From Bacteroidota bacterium (GTDB lineage: Bacteria; Bacteroidota; Bacteroidia; Chitinophagales; Chitinophagaceae), in contig JAEWKK010000013.1 in assembly GCA_023386045.1 (NCBI GenBank), forward strand, positions 1 through 64,000: DNA of 64,000 bases. The letters are read 5' to 3'. Both the position numbers and the translations under genes were made by a program. The stretch's first letter is position 1. Each line of letters begins with the position of its first letter. Of this stretch, positions 52,524-61,418 are shown one piece after another. The notes under the pieces are model-generated. The model was not told the DNA's origin, did not search any database, and saw only the letters and a program-made list of their open reading frames with translations.

Positions 52524-53402
52524 ATGCAAAGGATCGCCGAATCAGAACTGATCATCAATGAACGGGGCGCTATCTACCATGTAGACCTGAGACCCGAAGA
52601 ACTGGCTACCAATATCATCGTGGTGGGAGATCCCGACCGCGTGGCCCTGGTGTCTCAATATTTTGATAAAGTGGAAGTAAAAAGGCAGCATCGTGAATTT
52701 ATCTCTCATACAGGATATGTTGGTGAGAAAAGAGTCACATGCACCTCAACCGGTATTGGCCCGGATAATATTGATATTGTGATGAATGAATTTGACGCAC
52801 TGGTCAACATTGATTTTGAAACCAGGCAGATCAAACCCACACTTACTTCACTGAATGTAATGCGAATCGGCACCAGCGGTTCTTTGCAGGCCGATGTACC
52901 TGTAGATAGTTTTGTAGCGGGCACGCACGGCCTGGGACTAGACAACCTGCTGAATTATTACAGGCTGGAACACAATGAACAGGAAAGAGAACTTCTCCAT
53001 TCCTTCGTTACTCATACCCAACTCAATTCAAACATTTGTAACCCATATATCAGTACTGCCTCTCCCTCCCTATTAAAAAATTTCGTTGATGGTTTTCACC
53101 AGGGAATTACTGTAACCTGTCCGGGTTTTTATGGTCCACAGGGAAGAGTACTGAGACTGGGTGTAAGAAATCCTGACCTGATTGACCGTCTTACAGAGTT
53201 CCGATTTGGTCAGCACCGCATTACCAATTTTGAAATGGAAACTTCGGCCATCTATGGCCTGGGCAGACTACTGGGACATCATTGCCTTTCCATGAATGCC
53301 ATTGTAGCCAACAGGATAAGAAAAGAATTCACCAAAGACGCCGCAAAAGTGATTGATCAATTAATCAGGAAAGTACTGGATACCATACGCACATCCTTGT
53401 AA
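52524..53402 (+). CDS. Nucleoside phosphorylase (uridine phosphorylase-like)
   Basis: The 292-residue protein belongs to the NP-I phosphorylase family: NIIVVGDPDRVALVSQYFD and MRIGTSGSLQADVPV at the phosphate and nucleoside sites, and the late FEMETSAIYGLGRLLGH helix. It cleaves nucleosides with phosphate to base and ribose 1-phosphate, in salvage. Substrate (uridine versus others) is not certain. It is followed by dapF after 1 nt, so the two are co-transcribed. Confidence 0.87.
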   Translation: MQRIAESELIINERGAIYHVDLRPEELATNIIVVGDPDRVALVSQYFDKVEVKRQHREFISHTGYVGEKRVTCTSTGIGPDNIDIVMNEFDALVNIDFETRQIKPTLTSLNVMRIGTSGSLQADVPVDSFVAGTHGLGLDNLLNYYRLEHNEQERELLHSFVTHTQLNSNICNPYISTASPSLLKNFVDGFHQGITVTCPGFYGPQGRVLRLGVRNPDLIDRLTEFRFGQHRITNFEMETSAIYGLGRLLGHHCLSMNAIVANRIRKEFTKDAAKVIDQLIRKVLDTIRTSL

Positions 53403-53403
53403 C

Positions 53404-54222
53404 ATGGAGATCAGATTTTATAAATACCAGGGAACAGGAAATGACTTCATTATTCTTGACAATCGTAATGGTGAATACAATCACCTGACCAGGGAGGAAG
53501 TAGGATTTTTATGTCACCGCAGGTTTGGAATTGGAGCAGACGGGTTGATGCTGCTCAACACACATCCCTCCTACGATTTCGAGATGAAGTATTTCAATTC
53601 AGACGGAGGCGAAAGTAGCATGTGCGGCAATGGTGGGCGATGTCTTGTAAAATTTGCCAGTGACATGGGAATGGCGCAGACAACCTATCATTTCCTGGCC
53701 ATTGATGGTGAACACAAGGCCAGCATCGACGCTGATGGAAAAGTAGCTTTGAAGATGAATGATGTGAATACAGTTACTGAAGATGGCCGTAATTATATTC
53801 TTGATACAGGATCACCACATTTTGTAAGCTTTGAAAATGATGTGATGCACATGGATGTTAATAAAAAAGGAAAGGATATCCGTTACAGTTCACGCTTTCG
53901 TGATGAAGGCATCAATGTAAATTTTGTAGAGCAAACGGAAGAAGCCGACAGGATCATTGTTCGCACTTATGAACGTGGTGTTGAGGATGAAACCTATTCC
54001 TGTGGTACTGGAGTTACTGCCTGCGCGCTGGTAGCACATCACAATGAAAATGGTTTCAATCGCGTGGAGGTTCAAACAAAGGGCGGACTATTAAGTGTTG
54101 AGTATGAAAAAAACGGTGAAACCTATAAAAACGTTTGGCTTCACGGGCCTGCAGAAAAAGTATTTGAAGGATTGATTGTTCTTCCGGATTCCATTCAACC
54201 TGTTACCGATGCATCGCTTTAA
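53404..54222 (+). CDS. dapF: Diaminopimelate epimerase
   Basis: The 272-residue enzyme interconverts LL- and meso-diaminopimelate for lysine and peptidoglycan synthesis. The two catalytic cysteines are in MCGNGGRC and YSCGTGVTAC; the start FYKYQGTGNDFIILDN and the RFGIGADGLM block match DapF. Length is typical. It is the second gene of the nucleoside phosphorylase transcript and its end overlaps the NUDIX gene start by 14 nt. Confidence 0.97.
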   Translation: MEIRFYKYQGTGNDFIILDNRNGEYNHLTREEVGFLCHRRFGIGADGLMLLNTHPSYDFEMKYFNSDGGESSMCGNGGRCLVKFASDMGMAQTTYHFLAIDGEHKASIDADGKVALKMNDVNTVTEDGRNYILDTGSPHFVSFENDVMHMDVNKKGKDIRYSSRFRDEGINVNFVEQTEEADRIIVRTYERGVEDETYSCGTGVTACALVAHHNENGFNRVEVQTKGGLLSVEYEKNGETYKNVWLHGPAEKVFEGLIVLPDSIQPVTDASL

Positions 54223-54673
54223 TATCCGTGTCTACGGAATATTGATCAATGAACACAAACAGGTGTTGGTAAGCGATGAGATCATACGTGGCAATTATTT
54301 TACCAAATTTCCCGGTGGAGGACTTGAATACGGAGAAGGAACCAGGGATTGCCTGAAAAGAGAGTTCATGGAAGAAATGAACCTTGCTGTGGAAGTTGGA
54401 GACCACTTATACACTACTGATTTTTTCCAGCATTCGGCCTTTCATCCCGGCCACCAGATCATTTCCATTTATTACCTCGTAAAAGCACTGGAACCAATAT
54501 CCGCAAGATTGAGTGATACCGCTTTTGATTTTGATGAAGCGCAGATGTCCATTTATCACCAACAGGAAGAAATAGAAACCTTCCGTTTTATCAACTGGGA
54601 AGAACTGACAGAAGAAAGTGTTTCTCTACCCATCGATAAAAGAGTAGTAAAATTAATCAGGGAAATTTTTTAA
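54209..54673 (+). CDS. NUDIX hydrolase
   Basis: The 154-residue protein has a NUDIX box at about residues 32-55: GGGLEYGEGTRDCLKREFMEEMNL, which fits GX5EX7REUXEEXGU except that the last glycine is Asn. The start is ATG 54209 (MHRFNIRVYG); ATG 54176 is in frame but lies farther inside dapF. Substrate not inferable; nucleoside diphosphate derivatives are the general class. It is translationally coupled to dapF. Confidence 0.85.
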   Translation: MHRFNIRVYGILINEHKQVLVSDEIIRGNYFTKFPGGGLEYGEGTRDCLKREFMEEMNLAVEVGDHLYTTDFFQHSAFHPGHQIISIYYLVKALEPISARLSDTAFDFDEAQMSIYHQQEEIETFRFINWEELTEESVSLPIDKRVVKLIREIF

Positions 54674-55491
54674 CCGGCAGCTGGGACATTCACTTCAGGC
54701 AATTCCTTCTCTCCCATTGCCGCCTTTTTCATTTTTGAAGCAAGTTCTTTTCCCAGGTATTTTTCTATCCATCCATGCAATAGGTAAATAACCGGTGTAA
54801 GAACAATGGCGAGGATGAATTTATAAATGTAATTGCCCATTCCCGTTACTGCGATCTGGTGCAGGGTCCACGCATCGCCCTGGCCAGACTGTATCCTTCT
54901 TCCCAGGTAAAAAGCAATGAAAAGCACTACAAAACTATCCACCAGTTGAGAAACTAATGTAGAACCGGTAGCCCTCAACCAGATATTTTTCTCTCCTGTA
55001 ACACGTTTGATGCGATGAAAAACCAGCACATCCAGTACCTGTCCAACCAGGAAGGCCACCAGTGAACCAACAATGATCCACATGCCCTGGCCAAAAATGC
55101 CGCGGTAGGCATCATCCGCATTAGAAATTCCATGACCTATAGTAAAATATTCAGAAGGCTTTAAAGCAATGGCACCATTGAACATTACAAATGCATAAGA
55201 GATCAGGCCAATCGTAAGCAGGGACAAAAACCTGACGCCTTTTGGTCCATAGTATTCATTGATGATGTCTGTCATGATAAATACAACTGGCCACAATAAC
55301 ACTCCGGCAGTAAGGTGAAAACTAAATGGGGAGCCAAATATATTAATGGCTGCCCTGGGAAGACCAAGACTGTCTTCCAGTGAAAATATTTTAACGCCCA
55401 TGAATTCAGCAATCATGGCATTGGCAATAAAAAATCCACCCAGTACCAGGAATAGCTTAGCCGAACGGTCTTTAAGTATGTTGTGTATCAT
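54670..55491 (-). CDS. Queuosine precursor transporter (YhhQ/VUT family)
   Basis: The 273-residue protein has about six transmembrane segments and the family blocks LWPVVFIMTDIINEYYGPKGVRF, VLDVLVFHRIKRVTGEKNIWLRATGSTLVSQLVDSFVVLF in parts, and a C-terminal hydrophilic tail. YhhQ-type proteins import 7-cyano-7-deazaguanine or related precursors of the queuosine tRNA modification. Its last 4 nt overlap the convergent NUDIX gene. It overlaps the upstream membrane-protein gene by 20 nt, so the two form an operon. Confidence 0.9.
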   Translation of the reverse strand: MIHNILKDRSAKLFLVLGGFFIANAMIAEFMGVKIFSLEDSLGLPRAAINIFGSPFSFHLTAGVLLWPVVFIMTDIINEYYGPKGVRFLSLLTIGLISYAFVMFNGAIALKPSEYFTIGHGISNADDAYRGIFGQGMWIIVGSLVAFLVGQVLDVLVFHRIKRVTGEKNIWLRATGSTLVSQLVDSFVVLFIAFYLGRRIQSGQGDAWTLHQIAVTGMGNYIYKFILAIVLTPVIYLLHGWIEKYLGKELASKMKKAAMGEKELPEVNVPAAG

Positions 55492-55810
55492 TGAGGTAAA
55501 TGATGTAAAGGATTTGTATCACCAGAAATAAAATGTTAGCTGTCATCAGCCATGCCGGAATAAACTGCCCGGGTTTCCTTCGAAACAAAAAATATCCAAG
55601 GTAAAATAGATTAACCAGGAGGTTGAGTGGGATTCCCATGATATATCCCAGCACCACGGCAGATGATTTGAGCTGTTCATCACGGATCCAGTTAGTGAGC
55701 TGGATCATGAAACTGATAACGAAAAAAATATTACAGATAAAAGCCACTCTTGAAAAAAACAGTAGTCTCCGCATGCAAGAATAAGGTTGATGTTCGTTGG
55801 CAGTTTCCAT
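55472..55810 (-). CDS. Small multi-pass membrane protein of unknown function
   Basis: The 112-residue protein has three hydrophobic segments (LFFSRVAFICNIFFVISFM, VVLGYIMGIPLNLLVNLFYLGYFLF, LMTANILFLVIQILYIIYL). Candidate starts are 55831, 55810 and 55774; 55810 (METANEHQ) best suits a promoter box at 55840-55847 on the minus strand. I do not recognise the family. It overlaps the queuosine-precursor transporter gene by 20 nt. Confidence 0.75.
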   Translation of the reverse strand: METANEHQPYSCMRRLLFFSRVAFICNIFFVISFMIQLTNWIRDEQLKSSAVVLGYIMGIPLNLLVNLFYLGYFLFRRKPGQFIPAWLMTANILFLVIQILYIIYLNDTQHT

Positions 55811-55839
55811 ATTTTCAATGGAAGGAACCATATTTAGTT

Positions 55840-55857
55840 CAAAATAACATTATTTTG
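55840..55857. promoter_or_regulatory. Divergent palindromic promoter element
   Basis: CAAAATAA-CA-TTATTTTG is an 18-bp dyad with perfect 8-bp arms. Each arm is a near-match (TTATTTTG) to the -7 box TAnnTTTG pointing outwards, one toward the YfhO gene at 55879 (22 nt away) and one toward the small membrane protein at 55810. The arrangement could make two opposed promoters compete for the same site. Confidence 0.5.
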
Positions 55858-55878
55858 TCGCCATCTAAAAACCGGTAT

Positions 55879-58377
55879 ATGAACAAAGGCCTGGTACAAA
55901 AGCTGCTCCCGCACTTTATTGCTGTTGCCATCTTCCTGATCATCGCACTTATTTATTGCAAACCTGCCCTGGAAGGAAAGGTCCTCCAGCAGTCGGATAT
56001 CGTTCAATGGAAGGCCATGGCACAGAACTCCTTTGAATTTAAGGACCAGCATGGCCACTTTCCTTTGTGGACGAATGGCATGTTCAGTGGTATGCCTGCC
56101 TACCAGATCGCCATGGAACCTGATGTACCGGTAAATCCAATGTGGTTTCATGGTCTTGCAACATTATGGCTTCCAAAGCCCATTGCTTTTTTCTTTCTGG
56201 CCTGTGTTTGCTTTTATTTCCTTTCACAGGTCTTACGTGTCAATCCATACATCGGAATTATTGGTGCACTTGCCTATGCCTACACTACTTACAATCCCAT
56301 TATTGTTGCCGTAGGTCATGATACCAAAATGTGGACTCTCGGTTACCTGCCGGCATTTATAGGTTCACTCATTTTATTGTACGAAAGAAAATACTGGTGG
56401 GGTGCCGCACTTACTGCGGTATCCACTGCCCTGCTTGTGGCCTTTAACCATATGCAGATCGTTTATTACGGTTTGTTGATTGCAGCCTTTATGACAATTG
56501 GCTATGCCATTTATTGGTTCAAACGCAACGACCTGAAACATTTTTTCATTGCTTCTGCAATCGCTCTGGGTGCAGGACTGATTGGTGTCATGAGCAATGC
56601 AGTGCAGTTACTCACCACACTTGAATCGTCAAAGACAACGATACGTGGTGGAACTGAACTGCCGGATGAGAACTCCACTAAAACCGGGTTAAGTAAGGAT
56701 TATGCATTCAGCTACAGCATGTATAAAACGGAACCTCTTGTAATGATGTTCCCCAAAATGTACGGAGGTAGTGATGGACTTGAGATCAACCAGGAAGAAT
56801 CAAAAGCGGTAGAGCAACTGCAACAAATGCCACAGGAGTTGGCGCAGCAACTGCAATATAACCTCAGGTTTTACTGGGGTGGCATTGGCGGAACTTCTGG
56901 CCCGCCCTATGTTGGTGCAATCATTTGTTTTCTCACGCTAATAGGATTCTTTCTTTTGAACAGCAAACATAAATGGTGGATACTTGCCTGCTCTGTATTA
57001 GCCATTGTCATGAGCTGGGGACATTATTTCGACGGCTTCAATGGTTTTTTATTGAAGTACCTGCCCATGTATAACAAATTCAGGGCACCCAGTATGATCA
57101 TTGTGATCCCTACTTTTTTGTTTTGCATGATGACAGTAATGACGCTGCAACGCATTTTTGAAGCTGAAGACAGAACTGCCCTTTGGAATGATTATAAAAA
57201 AGGCCTGATGCTGACAGGAGGTGTTGTGCTGGCTGCATTGATCGTTTATCTCACCGCCGACTTCACTGGAGAAAGTGATAAGAGGTTGTTGGAATGGGTG
57301 AATTCCTTAAATGTGCAGATTCGGCAGCAGGTAAGCGACTACGCAAGAAGTTTTCTATCGGCATTAAAAGAAGATCGAAAATCCTTATTCTTCGGAAGCT
57401 TCATACGCAGCCTGGCATTTATCGCCGCGGCCGCGATCCTCTTATGGCTGGTCATCAGGAAAAAATTCAACGCCATGCTTGCTGTAGCATTAATAGGTGT
57501 GTTGTCCTTTATTGATGTAATGGTGGTGAATACAAAATACCTGAATGCTGAAAACTACCAGGAGAAAGAAGAGTATGAAAACAACTTTGCTCCATCAGCA
57601 GTTGACCAAAGGATCTTGCAGGACAAGAGTTTCTATCGTGTGTTTGACCTGAGGCAGGGAATCCGTAATGCCTTCAACGGAGGCGCACTTACCATGTACC
57701 ACCATAAATCAATTGGTGGTTATCATCCGGCCAAATTAAGTATCTACCAGGACCTGATCGAGCACCAGTTGTACAATATTGATATGCAACAGGTATTTTT
57801 CAACTCTGATTCTTCACCCGTTTTGAATATGCTGAACACCAAATACCTGATCATGCCAACACAGGCTGGTGATTCGGTTATCACCAACGAAGGTAACCTC
57901 GGAGCAGCCTGGTTTGTAAAAGCTGCAAGATTTGAAAAAGATGCGCCTGCAGTGATGAAGGCGCTCACCAACTTCAGTCCCCGGGATACTGCTGTTTTCT
58001 TTGCTGCAGACCAGGGAAGGGTAACTGTTACTCCTGTTGACAGCGCCGCCACCATACAATTGATGGCCAACAATAATGATGAAGTGATCTACCAGTCGAA
58101 TGCCAGTACCAATGGTTTTGCTGTATTCAGCGAAGTGTTTTATGATAAAGGCTGGAAGGCATATATTGATGATAAAGAAACACCTATCATTCGCACAAAT
58201 TATGTGCTGAGAGGTTTGCAGATACCTGCGGGCAGCCATAAAATCAGGTTTGAATTTCATCCTTCATCGTTTTATACCGGAGAAAAGCTGGCATTGATAG
58301 CAGGAATCATACTTGTACTTCTTGTGCTGGGAGCTATATTTCAATGGTACAGGAGCAACAGAACAATGAAGGCCTGA
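55879..58377 (+). CDS. YfhO family large membrane protein (GT-C-like)
   Basis: The 832-residue protein has about 13 transmembrane segments (LLPHFIAVAIFLIIALIYCKPAL first) and a C-terminal extramembrane domain of about 280 residues (from about 540: NYQEKEEYENNFAPSAVDQRIL, FSEVFYDKGWKAYIDDKETPI). This matches YfhO-like proteins; in Bacillus YfhO takes part in sugar modification of cell-envelope polymers. The start is ATG 55879; an upstream in-frame ATG (55750) reads into the divergent gene. It is coupled to a GT4 gene via TGATG. Confidence 0.87.
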   Translation: MNKGLVQKLLPHFIAVAIFLIIALIYCKPALEGKVLQQSDIVQWKAMAQNSFEFKDQHGHFPLWTNGMFSGMPAYQIAMEPDVPVNPMWFHGLATLWLPKPIAFFFLACVCFYFLSQVLRVNPYIGIIGALAYAYTTYNPIIVAVGHDTKMWTLGYLPAFIGSLILLYERKYWWGAALTAVSTALLVAFNHMQIVYYGLLIAAFMTIGYAIYWFKRNDLKHFFIASAIALGAGLIGVMSNAVQLLTTLESSKTTIRGGTELPDENSTKTGLSKDYAFSYSMYKTEPLVMMFPKMYGGSDGLEINQEESKAVEQLQQMPQELAQQLQYNLRFYWGGIGGTSGPPYVGAIICFLTLIGFFLLNSKHKWWILACSVLAIVMSWGHYFDGFNGFLLKYLPMYNKFRAPSMIIVIPTFLFCMMTVMTLQRIFEAEDRTALWNDYKKGLMLTGGVVLAALIVYLTADFTGESDKRLLEWVNSLNVQIRQQVSDYARSFLSALKEDRKSLFFGSFIRSLAFIAAAAILLWLVIRKKFNAMLAVALIGVLSFIDVMVVNTKYLNAENYQEKEEYENNFAPSAVDQRILQDKSFYRVFDLRQGIRNAFNGGALTMYHHKSIGGYHPAKLSIYQDLIEHQLYNIDMQQVFFNSDSSPVLNMLNTKYLIMPTQAGDSVITNEGNLGAAWFVKAARFEKDAPAVMKALTNFSPRDTAVFFAADQGRVTVTPVDSAATIQLMANNNDEVIYQSNASTNGFAVFSEVFYDKGWKAYIDDKETPIIRTNYVLRGLQIPAGSHKIRFEFHPSSFYTGEKLALIAGIILVLLVLGAIFQWYRSNRTMKA

Positions 58378-59501
58378 TGGTAAGGATAGTGGGACTGGTA
58401 TCGTTCAGAATCTATCCAACTCATATGGGTGGACAAAAAGGCGTGGCCCTCTTCTACCAGCATTTGCAAAATTATGCAAAGGTGATACTTGCAGGGTCTA
58501 ACGATAATGTACCCACAGAGAAAGCCGATATGCAACGGATACTTTTCCCAAACAAAAAAATGTACAGGAATGTTTCCCGTTTGAAAGACCTGGAGCAGGT
58601 TGTAAATGAAAAATCGATTGAACTCATCATCGCAGAACATTCCTACACAGGATGGATGGCCTGGATGCTTCAAAAAAGAACGGGCAGGCCTTTTATCATT
58701 CATTCGCATAATATAGAAAGTCGCCGGTTCAAAAAAATGAATAAATGGTGGTGGAAGCTCTATCACCAGTATGAAGGCTGGATACACCGCAGGGCAATCC
58801 ATAATTTCTTTATCAGTGAAGAAGACAGGCAACTTGCTATAAAAGAATTCAGACTTGAAAAAGAAAAATGTTCGGTTGTTACTTATGGAATAGAGAATAT
58901 CGAATTCCATTCTGACAAATCATCATTACGTAAAAAGCTGGGTCTTCAAAAATATCAGACCATTCTCCTATTCAATGGCACACTTGATTATGAGCCCAAC
59001 TACGACGCTGTCATCACTTTGATTAATGACATAGAGCCATTGTTACGCATAAAGCTCCAGGATTTCCTAATTGTGATCACGGGTAACAGGGCTCCAAAAG
59101 TACTGGCTGAAAAAATGCTGGCTGCTCCAAACATTTTGTACACGGGCTACGTGGATGATGTTAATCTATATTACCAGGCGGCAGACCTCTTCATCAATCC
59201 TGTTGCCAATGATACAGGTGTAAAAACCAAATTAATAGAAGCCATTGCCAACAACTGCACCACAGTATCAACCAGGGCCGGGGCTTCAGGGATCCCCAAA
59301 GAATTATGCGGCGACAAGCTGGTTATTGCAGACAGCAACGACTGGAATAAATTTGCTGATATGATCCTTGAAGAAGTCAAAATCAAAAGACCAGATACGC
59401 CAGCTGCGTTTTATGATTATTATAATTGGGATCATATTACTTCAGAAGTTGCAGCAATAATTAAAAAGCTGGTTGGTAAAAAGGGAGGTCAGGTATCATG
59501 A
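58377..59501 (+). CDS. Glycosyltransferase family 4
   Basis: The 374-residue protein has a GT-B fold: an N-terminal acceptor domain (IVGLVSFRIYPTHMGGQKGVALF) and a C-terminal nucleotide-sugar domain with LLFNGTLDYEPNYDAV and NDTGVKTKLIEAIANNCTTVSTRAGASG, the conserved GT4 E(x7)E-type region. It transfers a sugar to a growing surface glycan. The start is ATG 58377, overlapping the YfhO stop (TGATG); ATG 58344 is also in frame. It is followed by a GT2 gene overlapping by 4 nt. Confidence 0.88.
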   Translation: MVRIVGLVSFRIYPTHMGGQKGVALFYQHLQNYAKVILAGSNDNVPTEKADMQRILFPNKKMYRNVSRLKDLEQVVNEKSIELIIAEHSYTGWMAWMLQKRTGRPFIIHSHNIESRRFKKMNKWWWKLYHQYEGWIHRRAIHNFFISEEDRQLAIKEFRLEKEKCSVVTYGIENIEFHSDKSSLRKKLGLQKYQTILLFNGTLDYEPNYDAVITLINDIEPLLRIKLQDFLIVITGNRAPKVLAEKMLAAPNILYTGYVDDVNLYYQAADLFINPVANDTGVKTKLIEAIANNCTTVSTRAGASGIPKELCGDKLVIADSNDWNKFADMILEEVKIKRPDTPAAFYDYYNWDHITSEVAAIIKKLVGKKGGQVS

Positions 59502-60409
59502 AGCAGCCTGCAGGTATATCGATCGTGATCATCACCTATAACCGCCCGGAAGATATGCTGGAGCTGGTACAAAATATTGCAACGCTGGAGCACCCTGAAC
59601 TTTTGAGTGAGATAGTTATCGTTAATAATAAATCCACCAAAAGCTACCAGGAAGTAGAAGAATTCATCCAGGGCCATCCTCAATTACCATTCCGGTATTC
59701 TATTGCACCTGAGAACCTCGGAGTATCCAGGGGAAGAAATCATGCCATTCAAAAAAGCACGGGTGAGATCCTGCTTTTCCTGGATGACGATGCCCTCTTT
59801 CGGGATAAGGATGTATTGCCTCAGGTGCAGGCCATATTTAATGAAGAAGAAAAGGCAGGTATAGCCTCTTTCAAGGTCTTATATCATTCCACCCTGGAAA
59901 TGCAACAAACTGCTTTTGCCCACAAGGAGTTTGAAAAAAGAAAAGATCTGCACCATTTTGATACCGCTTATTTTGTAGGATGCGCCCATGCCATCAGGCG
60001 TTCTGTTTTTAAGAAGACAGGCTACTACCCTGAAAATTTCTTTTATGGTATGGAGGAATACGACCTCAGTTACCGCGCCATCATTGAAGGTTTCAAAATT
60101 GTTTACGACGACCGTGTAGTGATCCTGCATAAGGAATCACCTGGTGGCCGGCTGACCAATAAAGAAAAGTTGAGGGGGATGTGGGTGAATAAAAGCAAGG
60201 TGGCGTGGAAGTATCTGCCAAAGAAATATTATTACTCTACAGCGTTTTTATGGAGTTATGAATACCTGCGCAAAACCAGTTATGACCTCGGAGGTTTTTT
60301 TAAAGGATGGAAACAGGTCAACCAAATACCTGCTACAGAAGAAAGAAAGCCTCTTACTGACCAGGCCATTGCTTACCTTAAAAAAGTAAAAGCCAGATTG
60401 AACTATTAA
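59498..60409 (+). CDS. Glycosyltransferase family 2
   Basis: The 303-residue protein is an inverting GT-A enzyme: ISIVIITYNRPEDMLELVQNI at the N-terminus, LGVSRGRNHAIQKSTGEILLFLDDDALF with the DxD metal site, and YGMEEYDLSYRAIIEGF as the catalytic acidic region. The start overlaps the GT4 stop by 4 nt. Its end overlaps the convergent GT2 gene by 4 nt. Sugar and acceptor are unknown. Confidence 0.9.
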   Translation: MKQPAGISIVIITYNRPEDMLELVQNIATLEHPELLSEIVIVNNKSTKSYQEVEEFIQGHPQLPFRYSIAPENLGVSRGRNHAIQKSTGEILLFLDDDALFRDKDVLPQVQAIFNEEEKAGIASFKVLYHSTLEMQQTAFAHKEFEKRKDLHHFDTAYFVGCAHAIRRSVFKKTGYYPENFFYGMEEYDLSYRAIIEGFKIVYDDRVVILHKESPGGRLTNKEKLRGMWVNKSKVAWKYLPKKYYYSTAFLWSYEYLRKTSYDLGGFFKGWKQVNQIPATEERKPLTDQAIAYLKKVKARLNY

Positions 60410-61401
60410 AGAGCCTTGTAAAAATAAGGGCGATTTCGAAGAATGATTACTGACTTTCCCAACAGATAAAAGAGATTTTTGCAAAACCCGGAGAATTGAT
60501 CAAGACTGTATTTTTTATTGGAAGGGATCAACTTCTGGAAGAATAAACCAATAAAAAAAACGGGTATGGTTGCCAGGTAAACCAATAAATGAATGAGAAA
60601 CCAGCCTGCACCAAACTGTTTCCTGATACGCACAAAATTGGAAAGCATGATCTGTCTTCCTTTCCGATCAAAGAGGTTATAATAGCCTTTTCCTTCGGAG
60701 TCAAAGGTTTCATTGGCAGTTTCACCCTGTAGATGGATGACATGGAGGTCACCATAGATGCAAAGTTTTCCCTGCCTTCGAAGCCTTGAGCACCATTCAA
60801 TTTCTTCGGCATAAAGAAAAAAATCTTCGTCCAGCAAACCCGCTTTTTCCAAAGCAGATCTTTTGACCATAAGGAAGGCTCCATTAATCCAATCCACTTC
60901 CACCACTCCAACTGCTTCTTTGATACTGGTCTTTTTCACATTGACCAGGCCACCCAGTCTTTTAAAAAAATCACCCATAAAAGGCAGGGGAAGGAAATGA
61001 TTCAATCCGCCTTTCATAAAATAGCTGCCGGAGATTTGGGGAGACTGATCGGGATTCAGCAACTGCACCCCGCAGGCAACATAAGGTGAAGCCACAAATC
61101 GACGGTAACATTTTTCAATGGCATCTTCCTTTATAATAACATCAGGATTTAAGAGAAGGACTACCTCTCCTTTTGCCAATTGAATTCCTTTGTTATTGGC
61201 CCGGGCAAAGCCCGCATTATAACCCATATCGTGCCACTGGATGAAAGGAAATTGCTGCAGAAGAGAAGTCGGATCTTCGGAGGAATTATCGATGATGATG
61301 ATTTCGGTGGAGTTTAGGCCTAATTGTTCGATTGAATTAATGCAATTACCAATGAGAGAAATTGAATTATAATTAACGATAATTATGGACAGATTTTTCA
61401 T
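60406..61401 (-). CDS. Glycosyltransferase family 2, rhamnosyltransferase-like
   Basis: The 331-residue protein has LSIIIVNYNSISLIGNCINSI, MGYNAGFARANNKGIQLAKGEVVLLLNPDV with an NPD in place of DxD, and DEDFFLYAEEIEWCSRLRR as in WbbL-type rhamnosyltransferases. One hydrophobic segment (about 265-290) near the C-terminus may anchor it to the membrane. It is the first-listed of four minus-strand glycosyl-transfer genes running to the window edge; the 17-nt gap to the next suggests an operon. Confidence 0.88.
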   Translation of the reverse strand: MKNLSIIIVNYNSISLIGNCINSIEQLGLNSTEIIIIDNSSEDPTSLLQQFPFIQWHDMGYNAGFARANNKGIQLAKGEVVLLLNPDVIIKEDAIEKCYRRFVASPYVACGVQLLNPDQSPQISGSYFMKGGLNHFLPLPFMGDFFKRLGGLVNVKKTSIKEAVGVVEVDWINGAFLMVKRSALEKAGLLDEDFFLYAEEIEWCSRLRRQGKLCIYGDLHVIHLQGETANETFDSEGKGYYNLFDRKGRQIMLSNFVRIRKQFGAGWFLIHLLVYLATIPVFFIGLFFQKLIPSNKKYSLDQFSGFCKNLFYLLGKSVIILRNRPYFYKAL

Positions 61402-61418
61402 TCCAGATAATCAGTTCC

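Noticed and set aside
55750..55878. Upstream start for the YfhO-like protein
   Set aside because: The extra 43 codons read across the divergent gene and the promoter dyad; the membrane helix begins right after ATG 55879.
58341..58910. 189-codon minus-strand frame
   Set aside because: It is antisense to the GT4 gene, rich in Phe/His/Ile as mirror frames of such genes are, and has no recognisable motif.
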